A stretch of DNA of 64,000 nucleotides from Cytophagaceae bacterium (GTDB lineage Bacteria > Bacteroidota > Bacteroidia > Cytophagales > Spirosomataceae): positions 62,001 to 126,000 of the forward strand of contig JAIXWL010000004.1 in assembly GCA_027491315.1 (NCBI GenBank), in the 5' to 3' direction. Both the position numbers and the translations under genes were made by a program. The notes under the pieces were generated by a model. It ran no database searches. It was not told the origin of the DNA and saw only the letters and a program-made list of their open reading frames with translations. Shown piece by piece: positions 1 through 8,479 of this stretch (its first letter is position 1; each line of letters opens with the position of its first letter).

Positions 1-864
1 TCATCTACTACTGGTTTTTCAAGTCGTACAGAGAACGTAGGAGCTGTAGAGAATTCAGGTATTGAATTAACCTTGAATTACAAGATCATGCAAACAAAAG
101 ATTTCTACTGGGATATCTCAGCTAACTTTACAAACAACAACAATAAAGTGGTTGAGTTGACAGAAGATAATCTTAACCGTACAGGTGGTGTTTCTAGATT
201 GAAAATTGGTGAGCCAATCGATGTATATTATTTAAATCGCTATGTTGGCGTAAATAAGGAAACAGGTAAGCCAATATATTTGGATAAATCTGGTGCCAAT
301 ACCGAGACTTGGAGCGCAGGAGATGCTGTAATCTTAAGTGGAAAATCTCGTCAAATTAAGTATTTCGGTGGTTTAGGAACTACAGTGACTTATAAAGGTG
401 TGACATTGTCAGCAGACGCTGTTTATCAAGGAGGTCATTACATATTAAACTACAGATGGCAAGACTTGAATTCAGATGGAGAGAATGTATATCAAAATCA
501 GGCAGTAGATGCGTTGAATTATTGGAAAAAAGCAGGAGATGTGAATGTTTTGCCTGATCCACGTAATTTATATCAATCATTCTCTACTGATCGCTTCTTA
601 CAAAAAGGAGATTATATCCGTTTACGTAACGTGACTTTAGCTTATAATTTGCCTAGCAACTTGGTGAAGAAGGCTAAAATGCAGTCAGTACGTGTTTATG
701 CTCAAGCACAAAACTGGTTCTACTGGGCTCCAGAGTTCAAAGGAGATCCAGAAGTAGGATTTGGCCAGGCGGAAAGTGCTGGTGGAACTGTTCAAGGTTT
801 ATATGCGGCATATTCTTATCCGCAAACTAGAACAGTCAATGTAGGATTAGATATCACATTTTAA
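1..864 (+). CDS. SusC/RagA-type TonB-dependent outer-membrane receptor, C-terminal part
   Basis: The frame is open from base 1, so only about the last 287 codons are present and the start lies outside the window. The visible part is the end of a TonB-dependent beta-barrel: codons 12-23 read NVGAVENSGIEL, a motif typical of SusC proteins, followed by alternating aromatic/polar strands, and the chain ends in ITF, an aromatic C-terminal residue as expected for an outer-membrane barrel. A SusD lipoprotein starts 11 nt downstream, the standard SusC-SusD pairing for import of an oligosaccharide or other large nutrient across the outer membrane. The substrate cannot be told from this fragment, and no glycoside hydrolase follows directly. 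Confidence 0.93.
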   Translation, partial: SSTTGFSSRTENVGAVENSGIELTLNYKIMQTKDFYWDISANFTNNNNKVVELTEDNLNRTGGVSRLKIGEPIDVYYLNRYVGVNKETGKPIYLDKSGANTETWSAGDAVILSGKSRQIKYFGGLGTTVTYKGVTLSADAVYQGGHYILNYRWQDLNSDGENVYQNQAVDALNYWKKAGDVNVLPDPRNLYQSFSTDRFLQKGDYIRLRNVTLAYNLPSNLVKKAKMQSVRVYAQAQNWFYWAPEFKGDPEVGFGQAESAGGTVQGLYAAYSYPQTRTVNVGLDITF

Positions 865-875
865 TTAGTAGAGAC

Positions 876-2300
876 ATGAAAATGAAAAAATTCATTCTAG
901 CGATATGCAGTGTTTGCCTAGTAGGACTAGGTTCTTGTGAAAAAGGATTGGAACTGGGACCATATAACTCAGCTACCATCGCACAAGCTTTTGAATCGGA
1001 ATCTGATTTTGCTAATGCTGTCAGAGGTATGTATGGATCAGCTTTAGGAGGCTCTTATTATGGAGGTTCTATGATCAGTTTACCCGATATTTTATCGGAT
1101 AATGTTTTGGTGGCACGTACAGGTCGTTTATCTAATCTTTCTTTCCATGAGTGGCGTTATACTTCAGATGGAACTTGGGGATTATTTGCAACAGCTTATA
1201 CTGGTATTCGCAGAGCTAATGCCATTTTAGAAAACTTAGATCGTTTACCAGCAGGTGCAGCTAAGGAAAATTTTAAGGCTGAAGCTTTGGCTTTCCGCGC
1301 TATGGCACATTTTGATTTGGTACGTATATATGGAAAAGCCTATACCCAAGCTTCTGATACAGACTTAGGAGTTCCATATGTAACATCTACGGATGCTACC
1401 TTGAAACCAAGTCGTGAATCTGTAAAAACTAATTTCAGTAAGATTGAAGCAGATTTAAAAGCAGCTGAAACTGGAATTGGGACTGCCAATGGAATTTATC
1501 GATTCAACAAAGCAGCTGTAGCCGCTTTATTATCTCGTGTTTATTTATACGAAGGAAAATGGCAAGAATCAGCTGATGCAGCGACTCGTTCATTAGCTTT
1601 AAGTTCTAACCCAGGGGGTTTAGCGGATTATGCTAGAATTTGGACAGATGCAGTAAATACAGGTGTATTGTTAAAATTGCAGATTGTAGACAAAGACCGT
1701 ATTACTCCAGGTGTGGAATATAGCCAAAGCTCAGCTTCGGGAGTTCGTAATGAATATGTAATAGACTACCAATTCTTACAGTCTTTCAAAGCCAACGATG
1801 TAAGAACAGCAGCTTCTGTACGATTGACAACATTCAATGGTCAGCCTTATAATTCCATAGCTAAGTGGTTTGGTAGAGCTACTGGTAATGCTAACGTTAC
1901 GGATTCTAAGGTATTACGTGTAGCAGAAGTTTGGTTAAATTTAGCTGAATCATTAGCTAATTTAGGCAAGAATGCTGAAGCCTTAACTGCTTTGAATAAC
2001 CTTCGTAGAAACCGTTATAATGGTTTTGATGCAGGCAATTTTACAGAATCAGGAGATGCTTTGAAAGCAGCTATCGATTTAGAGCGTCGTTTGGAGTTTG
2101 CTTTTGAAGGACATCGTTTATTCGATTTGAAGCGTAAAGGAACAGGAGTTTCTCGTTCTTCGCGTGGTGATAGAGCCGATGGAACTGGTACTCCAGCACG
2201 TTTCTTGACTTTAGCAGCTACAGATTATCGTTTACAATTGCCAATTCCAACCAATGAATTGCGTGTAAACCCTAATATTCAACAAAATCCGAATTATTAA
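876..2300 (+). CDS. SusD/RagB family nutrient-binding outer-membrane lipoprotein
   Basis: A 474-residue protein starting with a lipoprotein signal (basic MKMKK, hydrophobic stretch, lipobox LGSC with Cys21). SusD proteins sit on the SusC barrel as a lid that captures the nutrient. Family hallmarks visible: an N-terminal TPR-like helical region, the stretch AEALAFRAMAHFDLVRIYG around residues 135-153, and the C-terminal block ERRLEFAFEGHRLFDLKR, typical of the SusD C-terminal domain. The end LPIPTNELRVNPNIQQNPNY is a classic SusD terminus. Length is close to the family norm. It is co-transcribed with the upstream SusC and followed by a strong terminator, so this SusCD unit ends here. Confidence 0.95.
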   Translation: MKMKKFILAICSVCLVGLGSCEKGLELGPYNSATIAQAFESESDFANAVRGMYGSALGGSYYGGSMISLPDILSDNVLVARTGRLSNLSFHEWRYTSDGTWGLFATAYTGIRRANAILENLDRLPAGAAKENFKAEALAFRAMAHFDLVRIYGKAYTQASDTDLGVPYVTSTDATLKPSRESVKTNFSKIEADLKAAETGIGTANGIYRFNKAAVAALLSRVYLYEGKWQESADAATRSLALSSNPGGLADYARIWTDAVNTGVLLKLQIVDKDRITPGVEYSQSSASGVRNEYVIDYQFLQSFKANDVRTAASVRLTTFNGQPYNSIAKWFGRATGNANVTDSKVLRVAEVWLNLAESLANLGKNAEALTALNNLRRNRYNGFDAGNFTESGDALKAAIDLERRLEFAFEGHRLFDLKRKGTGVSRSSRGDRADGTGTPARFLTLAATDYRLQLPIPTNELRVNPNIQQNPNY

Positions 2301-2320
2301 TCGACGTATTTTGTGTGTTA

Positions 2321-2355
2321 ATCGAAAAAGTCCCCATTTGAGGGACTTTTTCGAT
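2321..2355 (+). terminator. Rho-independent terminator after susD
   Basis: A perfect 14-bp inverted repeat (2321-2334 with 2342-2355) with a 7-nt loop; the 3' arm contains TTTTT. It sits 20 nt after the SusD stop and closes the SusCD transcript before the protease gene. Confidence 0.8.
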
Positions 2356-2401
2356 TTATATATTAGCCAAACATCTTTATATTTAGGGATAATTACCACT
2401 T

Positions 2402-5029
2402 ATGACGAAATTTCTATACATCATTCTTGCAGTGCTTGGTTTAGGGCACATCGGATATTCTCAACATCATACGATGGATATGATTCCAGGTAAGATGGTT
2501 GAAGAATACACTCCTGAATTCACCAAGATAAAACGCGAACTCCCAGAGGGCTATACCCAGGAAATGAGGGAGTGGGTAAGACGAATGAATTTGGAGACCA
2601 AGGGTACCCAAAATAGAACCTCAGCTAGTGCGGCTAAGTTTACCCTGAGCTTTGAAACACCTCCTCCTGCCGATGTAAGAGCTATTTTTGAGAAGGCGGC
2701 TGAGACTTGGGCTTCAGTGTTAAATTCCGATGTTGAAATTAAAATCCTTTGTAGGTGGCGTACCTTAGCTAGTAATGTATTGGGAAGTGCCGGGGCAACA
2801 GCCAATGTGCGCAATTTCCCAGGAGCAGCTAAAGTGAATACTTTTTATCCCATTGCTTTGGCCGAAAAAATGGCCCATAAGAATTTGAATGGTACGGATT
2901 TTGATATCGTAGCTAACTTTAATTCGGATTATGCCAATTGGTACAAGGGACTTGATGATGTACCAACGATCAATCAAATTGACTTATATTCTGTTGTTTT
3001 ACATGAATTTGGTCATGGACTGGGTTTTATTGGTCAAGTAACAGTAGATAATTCAACGGCCTATTATATTTATCCAGGTATCTTTGATCAATTTATGGTC
3101 AATGCTTCAGGGCTTAGTTTAACTGATACCCTTAATTTTAAAAATGATTCTCCTGAATTAAAAACCCAACTGACTTCAGCTAATTTATTTCTAAATACAA
3201 CCAAAGTACTCGCAGCCAATAAAAAAGAGGCAGCTAAGTTATATGCACCCAAAACTTATACCCAAGGCTCTTCCATCTACCACGTAGATGCCTCTAAATA
3301 CCCGCCTAAGGACCCTAATGCCCTAATGACACCCAGCATTGCCAAAGGAGAAATTACCAGAGAGTTAGGGACTATCGTGCCGGCCGCTTTCAATGATTTT
3401 GGTTGGTATTCATCAAGTGTTATCCCTTCAGGAGATTTATTTACTGATTCAGAAGATGTAACCAAGGATTATGTCTTTACAGCTAAAGTATATTCAGATA
3501 CCTTGCTCAAAGAAAATTCCGTGAAATTGATGCTTTCTACCGATGGTAACATCCAGAATGCAACATCCAGACCACTAAGCTTATCAGGAACAAGTTATTC
3601 CTATACTTTACCTAAAGAAAATAAATTAAGAACCATTGCCTATTATTGGGTTGCCGAAGAGGCAAGTGGAAAGAAATTTACGAGTCCCGCCCAAGCACCC
3701 ATCATTTCGGGAACCACTACCACGAGCATATATAAATTCACCATTGGTCAAGACACCGTTAAGCCCGTTGCGATTTTCTCCAACCCGCTTAAATATGTTT
3801 TCTCAAATCAGACAAAAATCCCGCTTCCTACCTTATTGGCAAATGATAATATAGGAATTGATACAGTTTATATGGAATACAGTATAGGTACTGGTTCTGT
3901 AATTAGATCGGGATTTGTACGCTCTACCAAAGATGCATTTAGCTATAATGGAGCATTCAATTTTGCCTCAGGACAAATCAAAGCAGGGGATATTATTAAG
4001 TACCGTGTGGTGATAAAAGACAAAGCTAAAATTTCCAATTATGTTTATTTTCCTGCCACGGGTAATTACGAATTTGTGGTCTTGACCTCCATGGATGCTG
4101 TCAATAACTACAAAACAGATTTTGAAAATAAACCTAGTGTCGATTTTTATTTGAAAGGCTTTGCTATCAACCAGCCAGCCAATTTTACTTCCTTGGGTTT
4201 ACATACTGATCATCCTTATGCCAATGGAGCAGAAGAGTCTTATGATAATTCAGGTGGTTCCGATAAATTTACCAATTACGATGCCATTCTCTTAAAGCCC
4301 ATTATCATTCGCGCAGATACGGCCCGCATTTCCTTTGATGAGGTGGTTTTGGTGGAAACAGCCGAGACAACAGGAACCTCTTTTTTAAATGCAGATGGAA
4401 CGGTCAATCGCTCATTTTATGATTATGTGATTGTGCAAGGTTCTAAGGATGGAGGTCTTACCTGGCAAAATTTACGGGATGGCTGGGATTCCAATGATTA
4501 TTCCGAATGGCAAAAAGCATGGACTGGAACCAATGTCGACAAAAATGGAAACTCTACCCTGAAAGGTACTGCCGCCTTATTCCAAAAAAGAGAGATTGAT
4601 ATTTTAGGGTCGGGTAAATTTAGTCCGGGAGATAAAGTATTGCTACGTTTCCGTTTACATGCGGATGTAGGCGCCTATGGTTGGGGCTGGGCCATCGATA
4701 ATTTAAATATTCAAGGTGCTCAAGCTGTTACTCCTCCTAAATTAGTATTGGCTGTAGAAAATGGAACAGAAGACAGAGGCTTACTGATTCGACCGAATCC
4801 TAGCCAAGGGCTATTTCGCTTGCAATTACCTTTAGAGCAAATGGGCCAAGTAGTGGAATTAAACGTGGTTGATTTGCAAGGAAGAGTGGTTTATCAAGAA
4901 AATATCCGCGTAGGAGGCTCTCTATTAGACAAGGAAATAGAAGCGGGGAATTGGCCAACAGGTACGTATTTCTGTATTGTTAAAACGGAAAAGCAACAGT
5001 GGGTAAAGAGAGTATTTTTATTGAAATAA
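2402..5029 (+). CDS. Secreted zinc metalloprotease-like protein with T9SS C-terminal sorting domain
   Basis: An 875-residue protein with an N-terminal signal peptide (MTKFLYIILAVLGLGHIGYS). Residues 201-205 read HEFGH, a zincin HExxH motif with catalytic Glu202, continuing as HEFGHGLGFIG. A canonical metzincin would have His at the last place of HExxHxxGxxH; here it is Gly, so the third zinc ligand must lie elsewhere. The middle contains beta-rich domains, and the last ~80 residues (from RPNPSQG to KRVFLLK) are a type A sorting domain recognised by the type IX secretion system, so the protein is probably exported and either released or anchored to the cell surface. It stands alone behind the susD terminator. 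The substrate is unknown; proteolytic activity is inferred from the motif only. Confidence 0.85.
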   Translation: MTKFLYIILAVLGLGHIGYSQHHTMDMIPGKMVEEYTPEFTKIKRELPEGYTQEMREWVRRMNLETKGTQNRTSASAAKFTLSFETPPPADVRAIFEKAAETWASVLNSDVEIKILCRWRTLASNVLGSAGATANVRNFPGAAKVNTFYPIALAEKMAHKNLNGTDFDIVANFNSDYANWYKGLDDVPTINQIDLYSVVLHEFGHGLGFIGQVTVDNSTAYYIYPGIFDQFMVNASGLSLTDTLNFKNDSPELKTQLTSANLFLNTTKVLAANKKEAAKLYAPKTYTQGSSIYHVDASKYPPKDPNALMTPSIAKGEITRELGTIVPAAFNDFGWYSSSVIPSGDLFTDSEDVTKDYVFTAKVYSDTLLKENSVKLMLSTDGNIQNATSRPLSLSGTSYSYTLPKENKLRTIAYYWVAEEASGKKFTSPAQAPIISGTTTTSIYKFTIGQDTVKPVAIFSNPLKYVFSNQTKIPLPTLLANDNIGIDTVYMEYSIGTGSVIRSGFVRSTKDAFSYNGAFNFASGQIKAGDIIKYRVVIKDKAKISNYVYFPATGNYEFVVLTSMDAVNNYKTDFENKPSVDFYLKGFAINQPANFTSLGLHTDHPYANGAEESYDNSGGSDKFTNYDAILLKPIIIRADTARISFDEVVLVETAETTGTSFLNADGTVNRSFYDYVIVQGSKDGGLTWQNLRDGWDSNDYSEWQKAWTGTNVDKNGNSTLKGTAALFQKREIDILGSGKFSPGDKVLLRFRLHADVGAYGWGWAIDNLNIQGAQAVTPPKLVLAVENGTEDRGLLIRPNPSQGLFRLQLPLEQMGQVVELNVVDLQGRVVYQENIRVGGSLLDKEIEAGNWPTGTYFCIVKTEKQQWVKRVFLLK

Positions 5030-5072
5030 TCATCTAATAGGGAATTAGTTTTCCATGCCACCTCTTTTTAAT

Positions 5073-5080
5073 TATCTTTG
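5073..5080 (+). promoter_or_regulatory. Probable -7 box of the accD promoter
   Basis: TATCTTTG matches the Bacteroidota -7 consensus TAnnTTTG and lies 23 nt before the accD start codon. The expected -33 position holds only a degenerate TTTT (5049-5052). Confidence 0.45.
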
Positions 5081-5103
5081 CAGTCCTTTATAAAAAAGAA
5101 ATT

Positions 5104-5949
5104 ATGTCTTGGTTTACCAGAAAAGATAAGGGAATTCAAACTCCTACCGAATTCAAAAGAGAAGCCCCAGATGGTTTATGGTATCAGTGCCCTTCTTGCA
5201 AGAAGGCCATCCATACCAGAGAGCATCGTTTATTTGCTTACACTTGTTCCAATTGTAATTACCATGAGAAGATAGGTTCTCAAGAATATTTTGAATTACT
5301 ATTTGATCAAACAAAATATACCGAATTAGATGCTTTAATGAGTTCAGGTGATCCATTGAAATTTGTGGATACCAAGAACTATCCAGATCGAGTTAAAGCA
5401 ACGGAATTAAAAACCGGTTTAAAAGACGCTGTTCGTTCGGCTTATGGTGAAATGAACGGCATGCCCATTACCATTTCGGCCATGGATTTCAGTTTCATTG
5501 GAGGTTCCATGGGATCTGTGGTGGGTGAAAAGATTTCTAGAGCCATTGATTATTCTTTGGAGCATAAACAGCCTTTTTTAATGATTTCTCGTTCCGGTGG
5601 TGCCCGTATGATGGAAGCAGGTTTTTCATTAATGCAAATGGCAAAGACCTCTTCTCGTTTAGCCCTATTGGATGAAGCTAAGATTCCTTATATTTCCTTG
5701 TTGACAGATCCTACCACTGGAGGTGTTACGGCATCTTTTGCCATGTTGGGTGATTTCAATATTGCAGAACCAGGTGCTTTGATTGGTTTTGCCGGACCAC
5801 GTGTTATTCGTGAAACGATAGGTAAGGATTTACCAAAGGGATTCCAAAGTGCCGATTTTGTGTTGGAACACGGATTCTTGGATTTCATTGTAGATCGTAA
5901 AGATCTAAAAGATAAATTGACTTCTTTATTGGGAATGTTGCAGAAATAA
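5104..5949 (+). CDS. accD: Acetyl-CoA carboxylase carboxyltransferase subunit beta
   Basis: AccD pairs with AccA to move the carboxyl group from carboxybiotin to acetyl-CoA, giving malonyl-CoA for fatty-acid synthesis in the cytoplasm. The 281-residue protein has the N-terminal zinc ribbon with Cys29, Cys32, Cys48 and Cys51, followed by the crotonase-like carboxyltransferase domain with the glycine-rich [12 protein letters not shown] and [18 protein letters not shown] blocks. Length is normal. The start is supported by a -7 promoter box 23 nt upstream. It stands as a single gene here; accB and accC are 33 kb away on the other strand and accA is not in the window. Confidence 0.97.
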   Translation: MSWFTRKDKGIQTPTEFKREAPDGLWYQCPSCKKAIHTREHRLFAYTCSNCNYHEKIGSQEYFELLFDQTKYTELDALMSSGDPLKFVDTKNYPDRVKATELKTGLKDAVRSAYGEMNGMPITISAMDFSFIGGSMGSVVGEKISRAIDYSLEHKQPFLMISRSGGARMMEAGFSLMQMAKTSSRLALLDEAKIPYISLLTDPTTGGVTASFAMLGDFNIAEPGALIGFAGPRVIRETIGKDLPKGFQSADFVLEHGFLDFIVDRKDLKDKLTSLLGMLQK

Positions 5950-5969
5950 TCCCAAACAGAAATATAATA

Positions 5970-6003
5970 AAAAAGGCTCCTGAAATTTTCGGGAGCCTTT
6001 TTT
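5970..6003. terminator. Bidirectional terminator between accD and the zinc-ribbon gene
   Basis: Inverted repeat with arms AAAAAGGCTCC and GGAGCCTTTTTT around a 10-11 nt loop. A and T runs flank it on both sides, so it can end accD on the plus strand and the zinc-ribbon gene on the minus strand. Confidence 0.8.
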
Positions 6004-6004
6004 A

Positions 6005-6808
6005 TTACTCAGCAGCAGGAGCGGCAACCGCTGCCTTGCTACGGCTTTTCTTTTCTTTCTCTGGAGGAGGAATAACATCTTCCACACCGGCAAAAACTCG
6101 ACCACAGTGCTCGCACACAATGATTTTCTTCTTGTCCTTGATATCTGTTTGTCTTTGTGGAGGAACAGAACTAAAACATCCGCCACAAGCACCACGTTTC
6201 ACCATCACCACGGCTAAACCGTTGCGGGCATTATCACGTAATTTTTCGTAAGACTTAAATAAACGAGGGTCCACTAATTTCAAAGCCTTCTCACGATCTT
6301 TCATCGCTTTTTGCTCATCTTCTTCGCTCTCGTTGATGATAACCTCTAATTCTTTCTGCTTTTGTTCTAAATCTTTTTTGCGTTCAAACAAAGTAGATTC
6401 AACAGAAGCGATTTCGTCGTTTTTGTTCAAAACTTTGAAATCAATTTCTTTGATACGCTTATCAGCGATCTCCATTTCTAATCCCTGAAGTTCAATTTCT
6501 TTTGAAATAGCTTCAAATTCACGGTTATTACGCACGTTCATTTGTTGCTCTTTGTACTTCACAATTAACTTATCAGAATCCTTTTTAGAATTTTTGTAGT
6601 TAGAAATTTGCTCTTCAAAAGACGCGATTTCTTGTTGGAATTTAGCCAAACGAGTCTCTAAACCCATGATCTCATCCTCTAAATCACGTACTTCTTCGGG
6701 TAAATCACCTCTAACTTTCTTGATATTATCTAAGGCTGAATCAATGGTCTGAAGCTTTAATAATGCTTCTAACTTTTGGGCAATCGTAGTTTCGGTAGCT
6801 GTAGCCAT
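6005..6808 (-). CDS. C4-type zinc-ribbon coiled-coil protein
   Basis: A 267-residue cytoplasmic protein. Residues ~10-190 are a long charged coiled coil, and a C-terminal zinc ribbon follows with Cys208, Cys211, Cys232 and Cys235 (CGGC and CEHC pairs). The tail after residue 245 is rich in Lys, Pro and Ala. This matches the widely conserved zf-RING_7/CT398-type family, proposed to be a nucleic-acid-binding or flagellar/export chaperone-like factor in other bacteria; its role is not established. It lies 40 nt downstream of the Nif3-like gene on the same strand, a neighbour pair found in many bacteria, and probably shares its transcript. Confidence 0.9.
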   Translation of the reverse strand: MATATETTIAQKLEALLKLQTIDSALDNIKKVRGDLPEEVRDLEDEIMGLETRLAKFQQEIASFEEQISNYKNSKKDSDKLIVKYKEQQMNVRNNREFEAISKEIELQGLEMEIADKRIKEIDFKVLNKNDEIASVESTLFERKKDLEQKQKELEVIINESEEDEQKAMKDREKALKLVDPRLFKSYEKLRDNARNGLAVVMVKRGACGGCFSSVPPQRQTDIKDKKKIIVCEHCGRVFAGVEDVIPPPEKEKKSRSKAAVAAPAAE

Positions 6809-6848
6809 TATTATTGTTACGTTTGAAAGTGTTTAACTCTCTTTATTC

Positions 6849-7940
6849 TTATGCATACTTGACCGGATTGGTCAAGGTCTCGCTTTTCAGAACGGCAAAA
6901 TTACTAAAAATATTTGATAAATAAGCATGGATAGCATCCTTTATCATGACTTCGGATTCATAATGGCCTATATCACAAAGCATACAGCTATTTTCGCCAT
7001 CAAAGAATTCATGATATTTTAAATCACCGGTCAAAAACGCATCAGCGCCTTGTCGCTTTGCCTCCCCAATCAAAAAACTTCCTGCTCCCCCACAAAGGGC
7101 TACTTTTTTAATTTCTTTGGATGGAATATTCGTATACCTGATGGCTGACAAACCGAGTGATTTTTTTACAAAGTGTAGGAATTCTTCTTGGGTCATGGCC
7201 TTCTCCAATTCACCAATAAACCCAGCTCCTACCTCTTGCCAACGGTTTGACAACGAATGAATGAAATAAGCTACCTCCTCGTAAGGATGTGCCTTTTTCA
7301 AGGTTCTAAGTATGGTAGCCTCTAAATAACTCGGGAAAATCATATCCACTTTTACTTCTGGAACTTCCGTAGATTGCCCTGCTTGACCCATAAAAGGTTG
7401 GGCTTCATCAGACGGAGTAAACCGTCCCATACCTTCTGAGGAGAAACTGCATCCCGCGTACTCACCGATGTTGCCAGCTCCAGCCATATGTAAAGCATTT
7501 CTCACAGCTTCTTGTTGTGCTAGCGGGACAAAATAAGTGATTTGTTTTAGGGCATTTTCTGCTGGTAATAGCACCTTTCCATTGATTCCTAATTTTTGAG
7601 CCAAATGAAAGGAAACACCTTTCGGGGCATGGTCTAAATTGGTATGGGATGCATACAATGCGACGGAATGTTGGATTGCTTTAATGACCGTTCTTTCTAC
7701 ATGATTTTTTCCCGTTAAGGATTTTAACCCTTTGAACACGATAGGGTGATGCGAAATAATGACATTGCAGCCTTTTTGAATAGCTTCTTCGACCACAGCC
7801 TCGGTACAATCAAGGCTGATTAAAACCCCTGTTACCTCCATCGTGGGATCTCCGATAATCAATCCTGCATTATCATAGGATTCCTGCCAGGCCAAAGGCG
7901 CCCATTCTTCCATGCTACGGCAAACGTCTGCAAGCTTCAT
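6849..7940 (-). CDS. Nif3-like dinuclear metal centre protein (YbgI/GTP cyclohydrolase I type 2 homologue)
   Basis: A 363-residue protein of the long Nif3 form, in which an extra PII-like (CutA-like) domain is inserted in the middle. Metal ligands of the family are visible: the NVIISHHPIVFKG block near residue 60, and DIGHYESE near the C-terminus, with the TGDLKYHE motif shortly before. Homologues form hexameric rings with a two-metal site in each subunit; enzymatic function is unresolved, and the annotation as GTP cyclohydrolase is by homology only. It heads a two-gene unit with the zinc-ribbon gene. A -7 box (TACCTTTG, minus strand, 7959-7966) lies 19 nt before the start codon. Confidence 0.93.
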   Translation of the reverse strand: MKLADVCRSMEEWAPLAWQESYDNAGLIIGDPTMEVTGVLISLDCTEAVVEEAIQKGCNVIISHHPIVFKGLKSLTGKNHVERTVIKAIQHSVALYASHTNLDHAPKGVSFHLAQKLGINGKVLLPAENALKQITYFVPLAQQEAVRNALHMAGAGNIGEYAGCSFSSEGMGRFTPSDEAQPFMGQAGQSTEVPEVKVDMIFPSYLEATILRTLKKAHPYEEVAYFIHSLSNRWQEVGAGFIGELEKAMTQEEFLHFVKKSLGLSAIRYTNIPSKEIKKVALCGGAGSFLIGEAKRQGADAFLTGDLKYHEFFDGENSCMLCDIGHYESEVMIKDAIHAYLSNIFSNFAVLKSETLTNPVKYA

Positions 7941-7958
7941 ATTCTTTTTTTAGTATGC

Positions 7959-7966
7959 CAAAGGTA
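7959..7966 (-). promoter_or_regulatory. Probable -7 box for the Nif3/zinc-ribbon operon
   Basis: Reads TACCTTTG on the minus strand, matching TAnnTTTG, 19 nt before the Nif3 start. No clear TTG at the -33 position. Confidence 0.38.
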
Positions 7967-8038
7967 AAATTCTTTCGGGAGCTTTGAAAAAAATGGCTAT
8001 ATTTAAGCAGATAATACCTATCTAATTGAATTAAGTAT

Positions 8039-8479
8039 ATGCGATGTAGACCGGCCATTGTGATTATGGAAAATGATCACGTTTTATTAATGCGCTATCA
8101 ATTTGGCAGTGGAATGGTGTATAATTTTCCTGGGGGTAATCCTGACCCAGGAGAAATTTTTCCAGAAACCATTATTCGTGAATGTCAAGAGGAATTGGCG
8201 GTAGAGGTAGAAGTGGGAAAACTTCTTCTTATGGGAGAAATTCCTTCCAAAGAAGACAAAAAAAGTACTTTACATATTCTGTTTGAAGGTAAAATTGTTT
8301 CTGGTATACCCATCCTTCAGGCACATGAAACCACTGCCCAAGAGCTATGTTGGGTTCCCATTTCTCAGTTAGCCAGTCTTCATTTATACCCGAACGTAGG
8401 GGAGGCTTTACAAGATTTAGTTTTCTTACAAAAGAAGGGGGAATACCTAGGGGCTATCCAACAACCTTGGGTGGATTAG
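8039..8479 (+). CDS. NUDIX hydrolase
   Basis: A 146-residue single-domain protein. The NUDIX box is clear around residues 37-57: Gly, then Glu six places on, then RECQEE, which supply the magnesium-binding glutamates that cut a nucleoside diphosphate linked to a moiety X. The final Gly of the consensus is replaced (EELAVEV). The substrate cannot be predicted. The gene is divergent from nif3 and converges on the symporter gene, with a 26-nt overlap of the two 3' ends and no terminator between them. Confidence 0.88.
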   Translation: MRCRPAIVIMENDHVLLMRYQFGSGMVYNFPGGNPDPGEIFPETIIRECQEELAVEVEVGKLLLMGEIPSKEDKKSTLHILFEGKIVSGIPILQAHETTAQELCWVPISQLASLHLYPNVGEALQDLVFLQKKGEYLGAIQQPWVD

